Of a DNA stretch of 64,000 bases, positions 15,685 through 25,172 are shown piece by piece; the first letter of the stretch is position 1, and each line of letters starts with the position of its first letter. Made by a program: the position numbers and the translations under genes. Origin of the DNA: Glaciecola sp965660625 (lineage in GTDB: Bacteria; Pseudomonadota; Gammaproteobacteria; Enterobacterales; Alteromonadaceae); the NCBI GenBank assembly GCA_965660625.1, contig CBFIAR010000001.1:372001-436000 (forward strand), given 5' to 3'. The notes below the pieces were generated by a model. It was not told where the DNA came from, ran no database searches, and was given only the letters and a program-made list of their open reading frames with translations.

Positions 15685-18600
15685 TTAGCCCTTCAGCTGT
15701 TTTAATAAGGCTCGCGCTTCTATTTTTTGCTTATCGTTGCCTTTTTTCAAAACCTCCTCTAACGCTTCAGCTGCCGCCTCACCATCTTCCATATCAATGT
15801 AAACTTGCGCTAAATCTAAATTACTCGCTTGGCCTGCATCTAAATCGACGTCGATTTTGGCATCTTCATGCAGAAACTTGTCCAGCGACATATCTAAATC
15901 AAGGGCTAATTCTTCATCCGTTGCAGGTGTTACGTTTTCGCTTTCCTGCAGTAAACTGTCTACATCGATGAAATCGTTTGAGTCTTCAACAGGTGATTCA
16001 TCAAACAACGCCGTTAAATCTAGATCTGGATTGTCCAAGTTTTCAGGAGCAGCATCGTCCAAACTTCCTTCAACCTCTGTATTGTCCAAATCGTCAATAG
16101 CAAGCTTGTCAATTTCAGCAGCTGTTTGCTCGTCAGACAGAGCGCCCATTTCCTCGAGCAATGAATCAAAATCAGCTTCTTCGATTTGACGCAGTACATC
16201 ATCTTCTGAGTCTGTTTCAGTATAATTATCGAGTGCTTGTGCAAGATCACTGTCATCATTGTGGGTATTTGCGTTTTGTTTTTGGTTTGCGTCTGCATCG
16301 ACATCTTCATCGTCATCTAGCCACTCGTCTAATCCCGGTAAATCCAATAAATCGTCATCTGAGGTCGCAGCAGTTTTGTTACTTCTACCATTCTTTTCAT
16401 CATAGGAAGTTTCACCACCCTCTTCTGCAGCCTTTGTAGCGATATTTGTCGGACTTGGCTCTAGCACATCATTTGCAAAGCTGGGAATATCATCTAACGC
16501 GAGCATAGACTCATCAGTTTCAGGCCTCGCTAGCTCTTCATGCAAAGCGGAATTTTCATTATCAAATTCAGCGATGCCCTCTAAATCAAGGTTGTCCAAT
16601 TCACTGTCGTCTAATTCTATCTGGCCGATCGGGTCAGTCGAGTCTAGTGCTTTAAGGAGGTCATCATCGACCTCTAGGTCTTCATTTTCGTTGCCATCAG
16701 CGACAAGAATATCAAGTGCACTATCTTCTGCTTCTTCAACTGTATCTTCACTTTTTGCATTATCATCGATTGTTTCAACGATGTCGTTTTTAAGCATTCC
16801 ATTTTCATCGAGTAAACTATCTTCAAGTCCATCAATAATTTCTTCATGTTGCTCAAAATCAATCGTACCCGTTTGTAACTCATTCAAGCTATCTTCTAAT
16901 TTTGAAGTAATTTCTTCTTCTACAGGTTGAGTTAATAGCTCTTCAATAGCTGCATCTATCTCTTTTTCCGGTTGTTCAACACTTAGTTCATTCAACAATT
17001 CGTCAGTTAAGGGATCATCAACTTCTTGGTATTCTGAGTAGTCAGATATATCCTCGTCTTCAGGATTTGCAATAGCATCTGCGATATCATCCTCAAGGCC
17101 TTTAGTCAGCTCATCTAATGGACGAATAGCTTTTTGCTGGTCTGAAACAATATTACTTTGCGGATCCATAAGATCCGATTCATCATCAACGTTATCGTCA
17201 ACCAGATCATCATCAACGAACCTATCATTTGCCAACTCCTCTTCAAAGGATTTGGTTAATGCATTGATTTTATTATTATTTTCTGAAATTTTAGATTGAA
17301 TCTGCTCAATGACCGTGTCGTCAATTTCTCCGCTAGCGTTTAGCGAAATACCTTCCGGCAGATCCCCAGTTGGCACATTTTGTTCCAGCAAGTCATCAAT
17401 ATCAATTTCAAGCTGCTCATCATCAAGTTCTGATGCTACTTCTATTTCAACAAAACTTTCAGTAAGAGAATCGTCGTCCGCTTTAACTGGTGTTATATCA
17501 ACAGATTGTTCATCGAGAATGCTGTCAATATCCACTTCTTCAAGATCGGCCTCTGTCTCACCTAGATCATCTAAATCAAAGTCATCGTCGCCCTCGAGTA
17601 CCACATTTTGCTTATCTAAATCGATTGTGTCAGTGTCTAAATCTAGCAAATCCTCATCCAGACTTATGTCGGCATTTTTAAGATCTGCTGCCGCGTCACT
17701 AAGTTCATTTTTTGATTTTTTGCCTTTCTCATCAGGCAGCAATATTTCATCATCAATATCACCAAAATCATCAATGTCTATCGCAAGTTCGTCAAGAGAT
17801 TCTTCTAATTCATCAGATAAGATATCGTCCAGTAAGTCATCTTCAGATATATCATCGCTTTCCAACAAGGCTAATAATGCATCGGCGTCATGAGAAACAG
17901 GATCATCTACGGTGATATCCTCAATATCCTCTGTGGCGGATTGATTTTTTTCTCGATCGCTGGTCGGCTTACGCAAAATCCTAAGAGCAAGCAATACAAA
18001 GATAATAAAGAAAGCGGCGGTAGCAGCAATGATAATGAAAATTGGTTCACTGATAAATTTACCAAAGGAGCTATCTTCTCTAGCTTCTTCCTTCATTTTG
18101 GTTAGCGCCACAAATTCGCGTAATTCCTCAATTTGCGCTGCTTGATCATCAAGTTTTGCTTGAAAATCTTCCGATAATTCTGTTCTAAGTGCAACGATTT
18201 CTTCGTCTTTTCTCGCTAACTCATCAAGCACCACTTTATTTTCGTCGACGATAGTTTGAGTGGCTTGTATGGATTGCTCTAATTGTTGTTTAAAATCGTT
18301 AACGATACTTGCTTGTTGGCGCTTTAGTGAGTTTATTTGTTGTTGAAATTGCTTTTGTGCCGCATCAAGTTGTTCTTTATTTACCAATGGCACATCCGGT
18401 TTTAAATTCTCAAGATCAGGTGGTGTGTCAGTGGCTTGATTCGTGCTTGTGCCGCGACGGCCTGTTGATTGAGTAAATTCTTGATCATCCTGTTCAGCTT
18501 TAGCCCTTGCTCTAGCTGGGTCAATTCTAGCAATGTATCGGTCTGTGGGAAGCTTTAGCACCGAGCCGTTAACCATCGTATTGAAGTTACGATTTACAAA

Positions 18601-18852
18601 AGCACGCGGATTGAGTTCATATATAGCAAGCATCACCTGATATACAGTGAACTGCTGATTTTTTCTGTATTGACCAGAAATAGCCCACAAAGTATCTGAC
18701 GGATCGATGGGACCATAGACCACCCCTGAATACACATCAGCGGCGTCACGAGGACCTTGAATTTGCGTTCCTTGTGCAACTGCCGTTGACGCTGCCGAAA
18801 GACACAAAATAGCAACAAACATTGCACGAGTAAGAAATAGAGACCACTGCAT
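15685..18852 (-). CDS. fimV: FimV/HubP-family polar hub protein
   Basis: Large inner-membrane protein of about 1055 residues. A signal peptide (about 1-27, ending AVA) leads to a periplasmic domain with a LysM-like fold including YGPIDPSDTLWAISGQYR and LPTDRY. A coiled coil follows (about 140-250), then one membrane helix near 261-283. The cytoplasmic part is extremely rich in Asp and Glu and of low complexity, and ends in the conserved FimV C-terminal TPR-like domain (LDLAQVYIDMEDGEAAAEAL). In relatives it organises the cell pole, type IV pili or chemotaxis arrays. The start is placed at ATG 18852; the longer frame starts with TTG. asd and pdxB upstream match the usual pdxB-usg-fimV order, but truA does not follow. 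Confidence 0.93.
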   Translation of the reverse strand: MQWSLFLTRAMFVAILCLSAASTAVAQGTQIQGPRDAADVYSGVVYGPIDPSDTLWAISGQYRKNQQFTVYQVMLAIYELNPRAFVNRNFNTMVNGSVLKLPTDRYIARIDPARARAKAEQDDQEFTQSTGRRGTSTNQATDTPPDLENLKPDVPLVNKEQLDAAQKQFQQQINSLKRQQASIVNDFKQQLEQSIQATQTIVDENKVVLDELARKDEEIVALRTELSEDFQAKLDDQAAQIEELREFVALTKMKEEAREDSSFGKFISEPIFIIIAATAAFFIIFVLLALRILRKPTSDREKNQSATEDIEDITVDDPVSHDADALLALLESDDISEDDLLDDILSDELEESLDELAIDIDDFGDIDDEILLPDEKGKKSKNELSDAAADLKNADISLDEDLLDLDTDTIDLDKQNVVLEGDDDFDLDDLGETEADLEEVDIDSILDEQSVDITPVKADDDSLTESFVEIEVASELDDEQLEIDIDDLLEQNVPTGDLPEGISLNASGEIDDTVIEQIQSKISENNNKINALTKSFEEELANDRFVDDDLVDDNVDDESDLMDPQSNIVSDQQKAIRPLDELTKGLEDDIADAIANPEDEDISDYSEYQEVDDPLTDELLNELSVEQPEKEIDAAIEELLTQPVEEEITSKLEDSLNELQTGTIDFEQHEEIIDGLEDSLLDENGMLKNDIVETIDDNAKSEDTVEEAEDSALDILVADGNENEDLEVDDDLLKALDSTDPIGQIELDDSELDNLDLEGIAEFDNENSALHEELARPETDESMLALDDIPSFANDVLEPSPTNIATKAAEEGGETSYDEKNGRSNKTAATSDDDLLDLPGLDEWLDDDEDVDADANQKQNANTHNDDSDLAQALDNYTETDSEDDVLRQIEEADFDSLLEEMGALSDEQTAAEIDKLAIDDLDNTEVEGSLDDAAPENLDNPDLDLTALFDESPVEDSNDFIDVDSLLQESENVTPATDEELALDLDMSLDKFLHEDAKIDVDLDAGQASNLDLAQVYIDMEDGEAAAEALEEVLKKGNDKQKIEARALLKQLKG

Positions 18853-18946
18853 AGTAATTTTTTCGACTCTCCAATTGAGGATTGGGTATACTAATTGCGC
18901 CAAGTTAATCAATACTACTTAATAACTGACAAAGACAACACTTGTA

Positions 18947-18991
18947 CCGATAACGCTATTGAACTTAACCGCAGCGTCAATAGCTTATCGG
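18947..18991 (-). promoter_or_regulatory. Long stem-loop between asd and fimV
   Basis: CCGATAACGCTATTGA (18947-18962) pairs with TCAATAGCTTATCGG (18977-18991) with a single bulged base and a 14-base loop. It lies 17 bases beyond the asd stop and about 95 bases before the fimV start. No U-run follows on the minus strand, so it could be a processing or 3'-end hairpin, or a structured fimV leader. Confidence 0.5.
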
Positions 18992-19008
18992 CATCTAATC
19001 ACTTAAAT

Positions 19009-20025
19009 TTACAAATAATCCTTTATTAATGTCTCTGCTATCTGCACGCTGTTTGTCGCAGCGCCCTTTCTAATATTATCTGAAACAACCCAGAGGTTTA
19101 TTCCATGAGAGTGCGAAATGTCGTTTCTAACGCGACCTACATGCACACTATCATTGCCACTAGCCGACGAAACTTGCGTAGGAAAATCCGCTGACTTTTC
19201 GTATAAAGTAATACCGGGAGCGTCACGCAGTAAATCTTTCACCGCTTCGGCATCTATTTGTTGACGAGTCTCAATGTGAATGGCTTCGCCATGTCCAAAG
19301 AAAACAGGCACTCTTACCGCCGTAGCGTTGACTAAAATGCTCTCATCACCCATGATTTTTTGCGTTTCCCACACCATTTTCATTTCTTCTTTAGTGTAGT
19401 CATTGTCTAAAAACACATCAATTTGTGGAATAACATTAAACGCTATTTGTCGAGAAAACTCATCACCGGTCACCGTTTTTGCATTGAGCAGTTCAGCGGT
19501 CTGTCTAGCCAAAGCTTCCATTGCGCTTTTGCCTGCGCCAGAAACTGATTGATACGTACACACGTTTATTCTTTCTATACCAACAGCATCATGTATAGGC
19601 TTCAACGCTACGAGCATTTGAATAGTAGAGCAGTTAGGGTTAGCGATGATGTTGCGGTTTCTAAAGTCTGCTAAGGCATGTGCGTTTACTTCTGGTATAA
19701 CAAGTGGAATATCGGCTTCATACCGGAAGTGAGAGGTATTGTCGATGACAACGCAGCCTGCTTCGGCCGCGATTGGGGCATATTTTGCTGACACACTGCC
19801 ACCTGCAGAAAAGAAACCAAATTGTACTTTTGACCAATCGAACTCATCGGCATTTAAAACCGTTATTTTCTCGCCTTTAAATTTTATTGTACCACCCGCT
19901 GAGCGCTCACTCGCAAGTGGGTATAATTTGTTAATTGGAAAATTTCGTTCTTCCAATAGATCCATCATGGTTTGGCCAACTAAGCCGGTGGCGCCTAAAA
20001 CAGCTACGTCGAAAGATTGCGACAT
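19009..20025 (-). CDS. asd: Aspartate-semialdehyde dehydrogenase
   Basis: Converts aspartyl phosphate to aspartate semialdehyde with NADPH, feeding lysine, threonine, methionine and diaminopimelate. GATGLVG (11-17) binds the cofactor, the catalytic cysteine is Cys132 in NPNCSTIQM, and VPVFFGHGEAIHIE is the C-terminal active-site region. Length 338 fits the shorter Asd/Usg type found next to pdxB and fimV. An intact catalytic cysteine argues for a true Asd rather than the inactive Usg of E. coli. GGAGAT precedes the ATG. Confidence 0.94.
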   Translation of the reverse strand: MSQSFDVAVLGATGLVGQTMMDLLEERNFPINKLYPLASERSAGGTIKFKGEKITVLNADEFDWSKVQFGFFSAGGSVSAKYAPIAAEAGCVVIDNTSHFRYEADIPLVIPEVNAHALADFRNRNIIANPNCSTIQMLVALKPIHDAVGIERINVCTYQSVSGAGKSAMEALARQTAELLNAKTVTGDEFSRQIAFNVIPQIDVFLDNDYTKEEMKMVWETQKIMGDESILVNATAVRVPVFFGHGEAIHIETRQQIDAEAVKDLLRDAPGITLYEKSADFPTQVSSASGNDSVHVGRVRNDISHSHGINLWVVSDNIRKGAATNSVQIAETLIKDYL

Positions 20026-20074
20026 GAATAAATATCTCCAAAATAAAATTATGTTAAGGGTGAAACGACTATCG

Positions 20075-21223
20075 TTAGTTGGCTATTTTAAACCCTATTG
20101 TGGCCGCTATTTTTGCCGCCTTATTTTTATTAATTTCGTTTGCTTTTTCAGCACCAAATACAACGAGTGCAGCGCTAAATTCTCGCCTTATCGGGTAGTG
20201 CTTTCTTATTGCAGCAAACGCTTCTGATTCTGCCATGCGAGCACGAAAAATACCATCATCCTTTTTAATGTCGTACATATGCTTAACTAATTGAAATAAT
20301 TGGTCAAAAGATGATTTAGATGAATTCACCGTTGGGTTATTTTCAAAATGAGGGAGGAATTGTTCTAGTTTAAGCTCATTTTGCACATGTAAATGATGAC
20401 AAAAGGCATCGTAGACCATTGAGGTTCCTCTCGCTTTACCTTCCAAAGTATGCCCTGCAATGTGCGCCGTTGCTAAACGAATATGAGGAATTAACTCATG
20501 GTTGATAAGTGGTTCATTTTCCCACACGTCGAGTACAACATTTACGTGTTTTCCTGAGTCAAAATAACTCAGTAAGGCCCTGTTATCGACCACTTCACCC
20601 CTGCATGCATTAATCAGATACTGATGCACAGATAACGCTAGTAATTCGTCCTTACCGAACAGGTGAAATGTGGGATGCTGCCCAGTCGTTGTAAGGGGCG
20701 TATGCAAACAAATAATATCAGCCCTTAAAGCCTCAGCAAACGTCACGAATGTCCTTCCGTCACCCGCAGCTTGCAACGGTGGATCACATAAAACATAGTC
20801 GATTTGCAAAGCGCCTAAAATATCCGAAAGTGCTGTACCTACATGACCGGCACCGATGATCGCAACTTTCTTATCGAATAGATTAAAATTATCTTCATGC
20901 GAGAGTTGCAGAATAGCGCTTAAAACATATTCCGCAACAGCCACTGCATTGCAGCCACCCGCCGCGTACCAATTTATCCCCTGACGTTCAAGATAATCTA
21001 CATCAATGTGATTAAAGCCTGCTGTTGCCGTTGCAACGAATGTTAACTTATTCGCTTTTTGCAGTAAGTCTGCTGTGACTTTTGTGGTAGAGCGAACGAA
21101 TAAAGCGTCAACATCAACAAGCGCTTCGCTACATAAGCTGCCTAGCTCAAAGGCTTTTGCATCACCAAAGCCAGAAAAGAAGGCATCGGCGTAAGGCATG
21201 GCAATGTCATATAAAATTTTCAA
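20075..21223 (-). CDS. pdxB: Erythronate-4-phosphate dehydrogenase
   Basis: Second step of the DXP-dependent pyridoxal phosphate route; oxidises 4-phosphoerythronate. D-2-hydroxyacid dehydrogenase fold with TAGFNHID, the NAD motif GAGHVGTALSDIL, INACRGEVVD and HIAGHTLEGKARGT, plus the PdxB dimerisation domain at the C-terminus. Homology begins at KILYDIAMPYADAFF, so I place the start at TTG 21223, with GGGGA seven bases upstream, giving 382 residues (E. coli has 378). The next start upstream is GTG 21256. Asd lies 49 bases downstream. Confidence 0.93.
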   Translation of the reverse strand: MKILYDIAMPYADAFFSGFGDAKAFELGSLCSEALVDVDALFVRSTTKVTADLLQKANKLTFVATATAGFNHIDVDYLERQGINWYAAGGCNAVAVAEYVLSAILQLSHEDNFNLFDKKVAIIGAGHVGTALSDILGALQIDYVLCDPPLQAAGDGRTFVTFAEALRADIICLHTPLTTTGQHPTFHLFGKDELLALSVHQYLINACRGEVVDNRALLSYFDSGKHVNVVLDVWENEPLINHELIPHIRLATAHIAGHTLEGKARGTSMVYDAFCHHLHVQNELKLEQFLPHFENNPTVNSSKSSFDQLFQLVKHMYDIKKDDGIFRARMAESEAFAAIRKHYPIRREFSAALVVFGAEKANEINKNKAAKIAATIGFKIAN

Positions 21224-21300
21224 AGAATAATCCCCGTATGTAAACAAAACCAGCACCGCTGAGTTTAGGAAAGATAAGCAACGTAGTTTACGCTAAAATA

Positions 21301-21329
21301 AAAAAACCATTCACGTTGAATGGTTTTTT
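21301..21329. terminator. Bidirectional rho-independent terminator between fabB and pdxB
   Basis: A 13-base perfect stem, AAAAAACCATTCA with TGAATGGTTTTTT, around the loop CGT. The A-run on one arm and T-run on the other give a U-tract on either strand. It lies after the fabB stop on the minus strand. Confidence 0.9.
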
Positions 21330-21407
21330 CTTGATTTCATTGCTTACCGTTTAACATGGCAGCAACTCACACCATACCCTAGATACGAGAATGTGCTTGC
21401 GTCGTAA

Positions 21408-22622
21408 CTAAGCGTGGTATTTTTTGAACACCAATGTGGCGTTAGTGCCACCAAAACCAAAACTATTTGACATAATAAGGTCTAGTTTCGCTTCTCTGGT
21501 TTGAGTAACAATATCTAAACCGGAGGCAGCTTCATCAAGATTATCAACGTTAATTGAAGGGGCAATAAAATTGTTTTCCATCATCAGGATACTATAAATC
21601 GCTTCGTTCACCCCGGCAGCACCTAACGCATGGCCGGTTAATGATTTTGTAGCGCTCATAGGCGGACTTTTCTCGCCAAACAAGGCTTGAATTGCTTCCA
21701 ATTCTTTAACATCGCCGACAGGAGTAGATGTGCCGTGAGTATTCAAATAATCTACGGCTTGATCAATGCCTTGTAATGCTTGCTTCATGCAGCGAACAGC
21801 ACCCTCACCCGATGGAGCAACCATGTCATAACCGTCAGATGTAGCACCGTAACCAACCACTTCTGCATATATCTTCGCGCCGCGCGCTAGTGCATGCTCT
21901 AACTCTTCGACTACGACCATACCACCGCCACCAGAACTGACAAATCCATCACGGTCAGCGTCATAAGTGCGCGAGGCTTTTGTTGGATCATCATTATATT
22001 TGGTTGATAATGCGCCCATTGCGTCGAATTGGCTCGATAACGCCCAATGTAATTCTTCTCCACCACCAGCAAATACCATATCTTGCTTACCAAGTTGAAT
22101 CATCTCTAGTGCATTACCGATGCAATGCGCACTGGTCGCGCAAGCAGAAGATATGCTGTAATTCACACCTTTAATCTTGAAAGGTGTTGCCAAACAAGCA
22201 GATACAGTGCTGCCCATGCAGCGAGTAACCATATATGGCCCAATGCGTTTAACGCTTTTTTCGCGCAAAATATCGGCTGAGATAACTTGGTTTTCCGATG
22301 AAGCACCGCCAGAACCAGCAATAATGCCTACTCTTTCATTGGAATATTGCTCTTCCGTTAATCCCGCATCTTCTATCGCTTGCTGCATTGCGATATATGC
22401 ATACGCCGCGGCATCACCCATAAAGCGCATTGCTTTACGATCAATATGATCAGAGAGTTCTATTTTGAGATCTCCCCAAACTTGACTGCGAAGTCCCATA
22501 TCAGCAAACTGTTGTGAAAAGGTAATCCCCGAGCGACCCGCTCTTAATGAATCGGTCACTTCTTGTTTGTCATTGCCTATGCTCGATACGATGCCAAGGC
22601 CAGTAATCACTGCTCTTCTCAT
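21408..22622 (-). CDS. fabB: 3-oxoacyl-ACP synthase I
   Basis: KAS I condensing enzyme, needed for unsaturated fatty acid elongation. The catalytic triad is Cys161 (SSACATSAHCIGNALEM), His296 (LNTHGTSTPVGD) and His331 (TKSLTGHALGAAG). The N-terminus MRRAVITGLGIVSSIGN and 404-residue length match FabB rather than FabF. AGGTGA precedes the ATG. mnmC is divergent upstream; in E. coli the two genes are also adjacent and divergent. Confidence 0.97.
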   Translation of the reverse strand: MRRAVITGLGIVSSIGNDKQEVTDSLRAGRSGITFSQQFADMGLRSQVWGDLKIELSDHIDRKAMRFMGDAAAYAYIAMQQAIEDAGLTEEQYSNERVGIIAGSGGASSENQVISADILREKSVKRIGPYMVTRCMGSTVSACLATPFKIKGVNYSISSACATSAHCIGNALEMIQLGKQDMVFAGGGEELHWALSSQFDAMGALSTKYNDDPTKASRTYDADRDGFVSSGGGGMVVVEELEHALARGAKIYAEVVGYGATSDGYDMVAPSGEGAVRCMKQALQGIDQAVDYLNTHGTSTPVGDVKELEAIQALFGEKSPPMSATKSLTGHALGAAGVNEAIYSILMMENNFIAPSINVDNLDEAASGLDIVTQTREAKLDLIMSNSFGFGGTNATLVFKKYHA

Positions 22623-22696
22623 TTTTCACCTAATATATTGTTGCGGGTTCGTTATTGTTATTATGTTTTTGGATATAGTAACGGTTTTAATCGCTA

Positions 22697-22713
22697 AAGT
22701 GGTCTGATATTTG
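22697..22713. promoter_or_regulatory. Possible FadR operator upstream of fabB
   Basis: AAGTGGTCTGATATTTG keeps the left half of the FadR consensus AACTGGTCNGACCNGTT (TGGTCTGA) while the right half is poor. It is 75 bases before the fabB start. In E. coli FadR activates fabB from an upstream site, and a clear fadR gene is in this window at 33678. Confidence 0.4.
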
Positions 22714-22976
22714 AAATTTTTTATAAAAACGAGGACTAAGATGGCTAAATTACGCTGTTGTCGCGCACACCACTATTTGTTTACCGAACAACCGATAGTA
22801 TGCTTATCAAGGCAGTATATGCCATTCAGATTAGCGTATTTTGTTCATCTCCAAATCCTCAGAACCGCTGTGTCAGCTGTTTTTCGCATGATATACTGCG
22901 CAAGAACGTCGTCTCGTTGAACAGACTAGGCACCGCAATTAGTGGATAAGAATGATCTTTGCGTACTTATCACGAC

Positions 22977-23014
22977 GTAACTTCACAACAACGTAACTGC
23001 ATAACAACGTAAAA
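22977..23014 (+). repeat. Imperfect 16-base tandem repeat upstream of mnmC
   Basis: GTAACTTCACAACAAC (22977-22992) is followed by GTAACTGCATAACAAC (22993-23008, 14 of 16 identical) and a partial third GTAAAA (23009-23014). It lies 62-99 bases before the mnmC start chosen here. Confidence 0.7.
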
Positions 23015-23075
23015 TCAGTGCGATGTTAGTGAATAGCATTTTCCCTTTTTGATATTTGTTGAGCGAGCTGTATTT

Positions 23076-25172
23076 TTGAAAATTTCTAATGCAAACATAA
23101 ATTTTAATGAAAACGGTACTCCCGTTGCAAGCGCGTTTGACGACGTTTACTTTTCGAACGAAAGCGGTATTGAAGAGACTCAATTTGTATTTATCGACAG
23201 TAACCGTTTGAATGAACGGTGGTTAACAACTATTCAGCCCAGCTTCAGTATCGGTGAAACCGGTTTCGGTACGGGACTAAATTTTCTAGTCGCAACACAG
23301 CAATTCCTGTCCTTTAGAAAAAACAATCCAGCATCAACATTAACCCAACTCTATTTTTTCAGTACTGAGAAATTCCCATTAACCAAGTCTGATTTATGTA
23401 AAGCATTGGCGCTATGGCCGAGTTTATCGAAATTTAGCGATAAATTAATACAACAGTATCCAATCGCTTTGCCAGGTCTACATCGCATCCATTTATTCGA
23501 CAACCAAGTGATTTTAGATCTCTGGTTAGGCGATGCCACAGAGGGCTTCAGTCAGGCGCATGCTCACAACGACGGTCGCATTGACGCATGGTTTTTAGAT
23601 GGTTTTGCGCCTAGTAAAAATGATTCGATGTGGCAACCTACTCTATTTAAGCAAATTAAACGTTTGAGTAAAGATCACGCCACATTTGCTACATTTACCG
23701 CAGCGGGTGCGGTCAGGCGAGCGCTTCAAGATGCTGGTTTTATTGTCCAAAAACAAAAGGGCTTTGGCAGAAAGCGAGAGATGCTGATTGGTCATTTAGC
23801 GCATATAGAAAACGAAAGAATTAGCACAAGACAGGCACCCATAAATCATCGCCATACAGCAACCAAGCAGCATGTTGCTATTATCGGCGGGGGTATCGCT
23901 GCTGCGATATGTGCATTGAAACTGATGAGAGCGGGTAAAAAAGTAAGTCTTTATTGTGCAGACAATACGCTTGCGCAGGGCGCCTCAGGAAATGAACAAG
24001 GTGGCTTTTACCCGCAGTTGAATGCCAAAGCCGGTATTGCGAGTCAAATCCATGCGCATAGCTTTTTATATGCACGTCAATTTTATGATCAATTATTAAC
24101 TGAAGGGCATTATTTTGAGCATCAGTGGTGTGGCGTTCTGCAGTTATGCTTTAACGAAAATGTGACAAGCAGATATCAAAACATGATGCGCAATAAAACG
24201 TGGCCCAAAGCGCTAGTTGAGTGGCTTTCACCTGAACAGGCATCAGCACGTGCAAACATGCATATTCCCACTCCAAGTTTGCATTTACCATTAGGTGGTT
24301 GGTTATCTCCTCCTAGTTTAGTGGATGCATGTATTGAAGCTGCAAGCGACGGTGAACTTAGCGTTCACTTGAACCATCGGCTCGTCAATATTATAAAAAC
24401 GGAAGATGCCATCCAACTCGAATTTAATTGTGCACAAAACGTCTCTGGTACTAAAAATACAACTACTGTAGATACTTCGGCTGCATATATGGCTACTGCG
24501 GATATTGTGGTATTCGCATGCGGTGCTGAATCACACCTACTACAAGACCTTAATTTACCCTTTCGCATGACTCGCGGGCAAGTAGAACGCATTCCAACTA
24601 ATCCGAGCCTCTCATCATTGGCTACTGTTTTGTGTCATAAAGGATACATGACGCCGGCGTATCAAAATCATCACGCAATGGGCTCAACGTATGTGAAGAA
24701 TGATTTAAATACCGAATACAGAGAAAGTGAAGCTGAATTAAATTTAAGGATGCATCAACAGGCTCTAAATGATGCTTCTTGGTCGCATGATCTGGTTCTC
24801 AATCAATTGCCTAGTGAGCGTGATTCAAATCATGATGCCATTTTTAAGGATCAACGAGGAAGGGCAGCAATACGCTGTAGTCTGCCAGATCATTTGCCCG
24901 TCGTTGGGGCTTTTCCGTTAATTGAAACCCAAAAGGTTGAATTGAAGGAGCTGTATAAAGCGAAAGCGGATAGTTATTATCCTATCCCTTCAGTACAGCC
25001 CAATGTGTACCTGCTGACAGGTTTGGGTTCTAGGGGCTTAACAACGGCGCCATTGATGGCTGAAATACTTGTAAGTCAGCTATGCTCAGCGCCATTGCCC
25101 CTAGACAATCACTTATTAGATGCGCTTAACCCAAACCGCTTTTTGATCCGCGATTTAATCAGACGTCGGTAA
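23076..25172 (+). CDS. mnmC: Bifunctional tRNA 5-methylaminomethyl-2-thiouridine synthase MnmC
   Basis: Makes mnm5s2U34 in tRNA in two steps. The N-terminal methyltransferase has GETGFGTGLNFL (SAM site) and WFLDGFAPSKNDSMW; the C-terminal FAD oxidase (from about residue 270) has the dinucleotide motif VAIIGGGIAAAICALKL and a late GLGSRGLTTAPL. Homology to E. coli MnmC begins at LKISNANINFNENGTPV, whose first codon is TTG at 23076, giving 698 residues. No in-frame ATG exists near the front; the longer frame begins at TTG 23049. The stop overlaps the convergent FlgO-family gene by 18 bases. Confidence 0.95.
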   Translation: MKISNANINFNENGTPVASAFDDVYFSNESGIEETQFVFIDSNRLNERWLTTIQPSFSIGETGFGTGLNFLVATQQFLSFRKNNPASTLTQLYFFSTEKFPLTKSDLCKALALWPSLSKFSDKLIQQYPIALPGLHRIHLFDNQVILDLWLGDATEGFSQAHAHNDGRIDAWFLDGFAPSKNDSMWQPTLFKQIKRLSKDHATFATFTAAGAVRRALQDAGFIVQKQKGFGRKREMLIGHLAHIENERISTRQAPINHRHTATKQHVAIIGGGIAAAICALKLMRAGKKVSLYCADNTLAQGASGNEQGGFYPQLNAKAGIASQIHAHSFLYARQFYDQLLTEGHYFEHQWCGVLQLCFNENVTSRYQNMMRNKTWPKALVEWLSPEQASARANMHIPTPSLHLPLGGWLSPPSLVDACIEAASDGELSVHLNHRLVNIIKTEDAIQLEFNCAQNVSGTKNTTTVDTSAAYMATADIVVFACGAESHLLQDLNLPFRMTRGQVERIPTNPSLSSLATVLCHKGYMTPAYQNHHAMGSTYVKNDLNTEYRESEAELNLRMHQQALNDASWSHDLVLNQLPSERDSNHDAIFKDQRGRAAIRCSLPDHLPVVGAFPLIETQKVELKELYKAKADSYYPIPSVQPNVYLLTGLGSRGLTTAPLMAEILVSQLCSAPLPLDNHLLDALNPNRFLIRDLIRRR

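Larger units (their letters stand above)
22623..23075. other. Intergenic region between divergent fabB and mnmC
   Basis: About 450 bases with divergent promoters. It holds a FadR-like site (22697-22713) and a short tandem repeat (22977-23014), both listed separately. Small frames around 22711-22949 have odd composition and no ribosome site that convinces me; I do not call them genes. Confidence 0.6.

Noticed and set aside
15857..17893. Serine-rich forward-strand open frames over the fimV region
   Set aside because: They are antisense to the Asp/Glu-rich part of fimV; GAT/GAA repeats read backwards give Ser-rich frames without family content.
22711..22949. Two small forward frames between fabB and mnmC
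   Set aside because: No ribosome site, Cys/Arg-heavy composition unlike nearby proteins, overlap in different frames.
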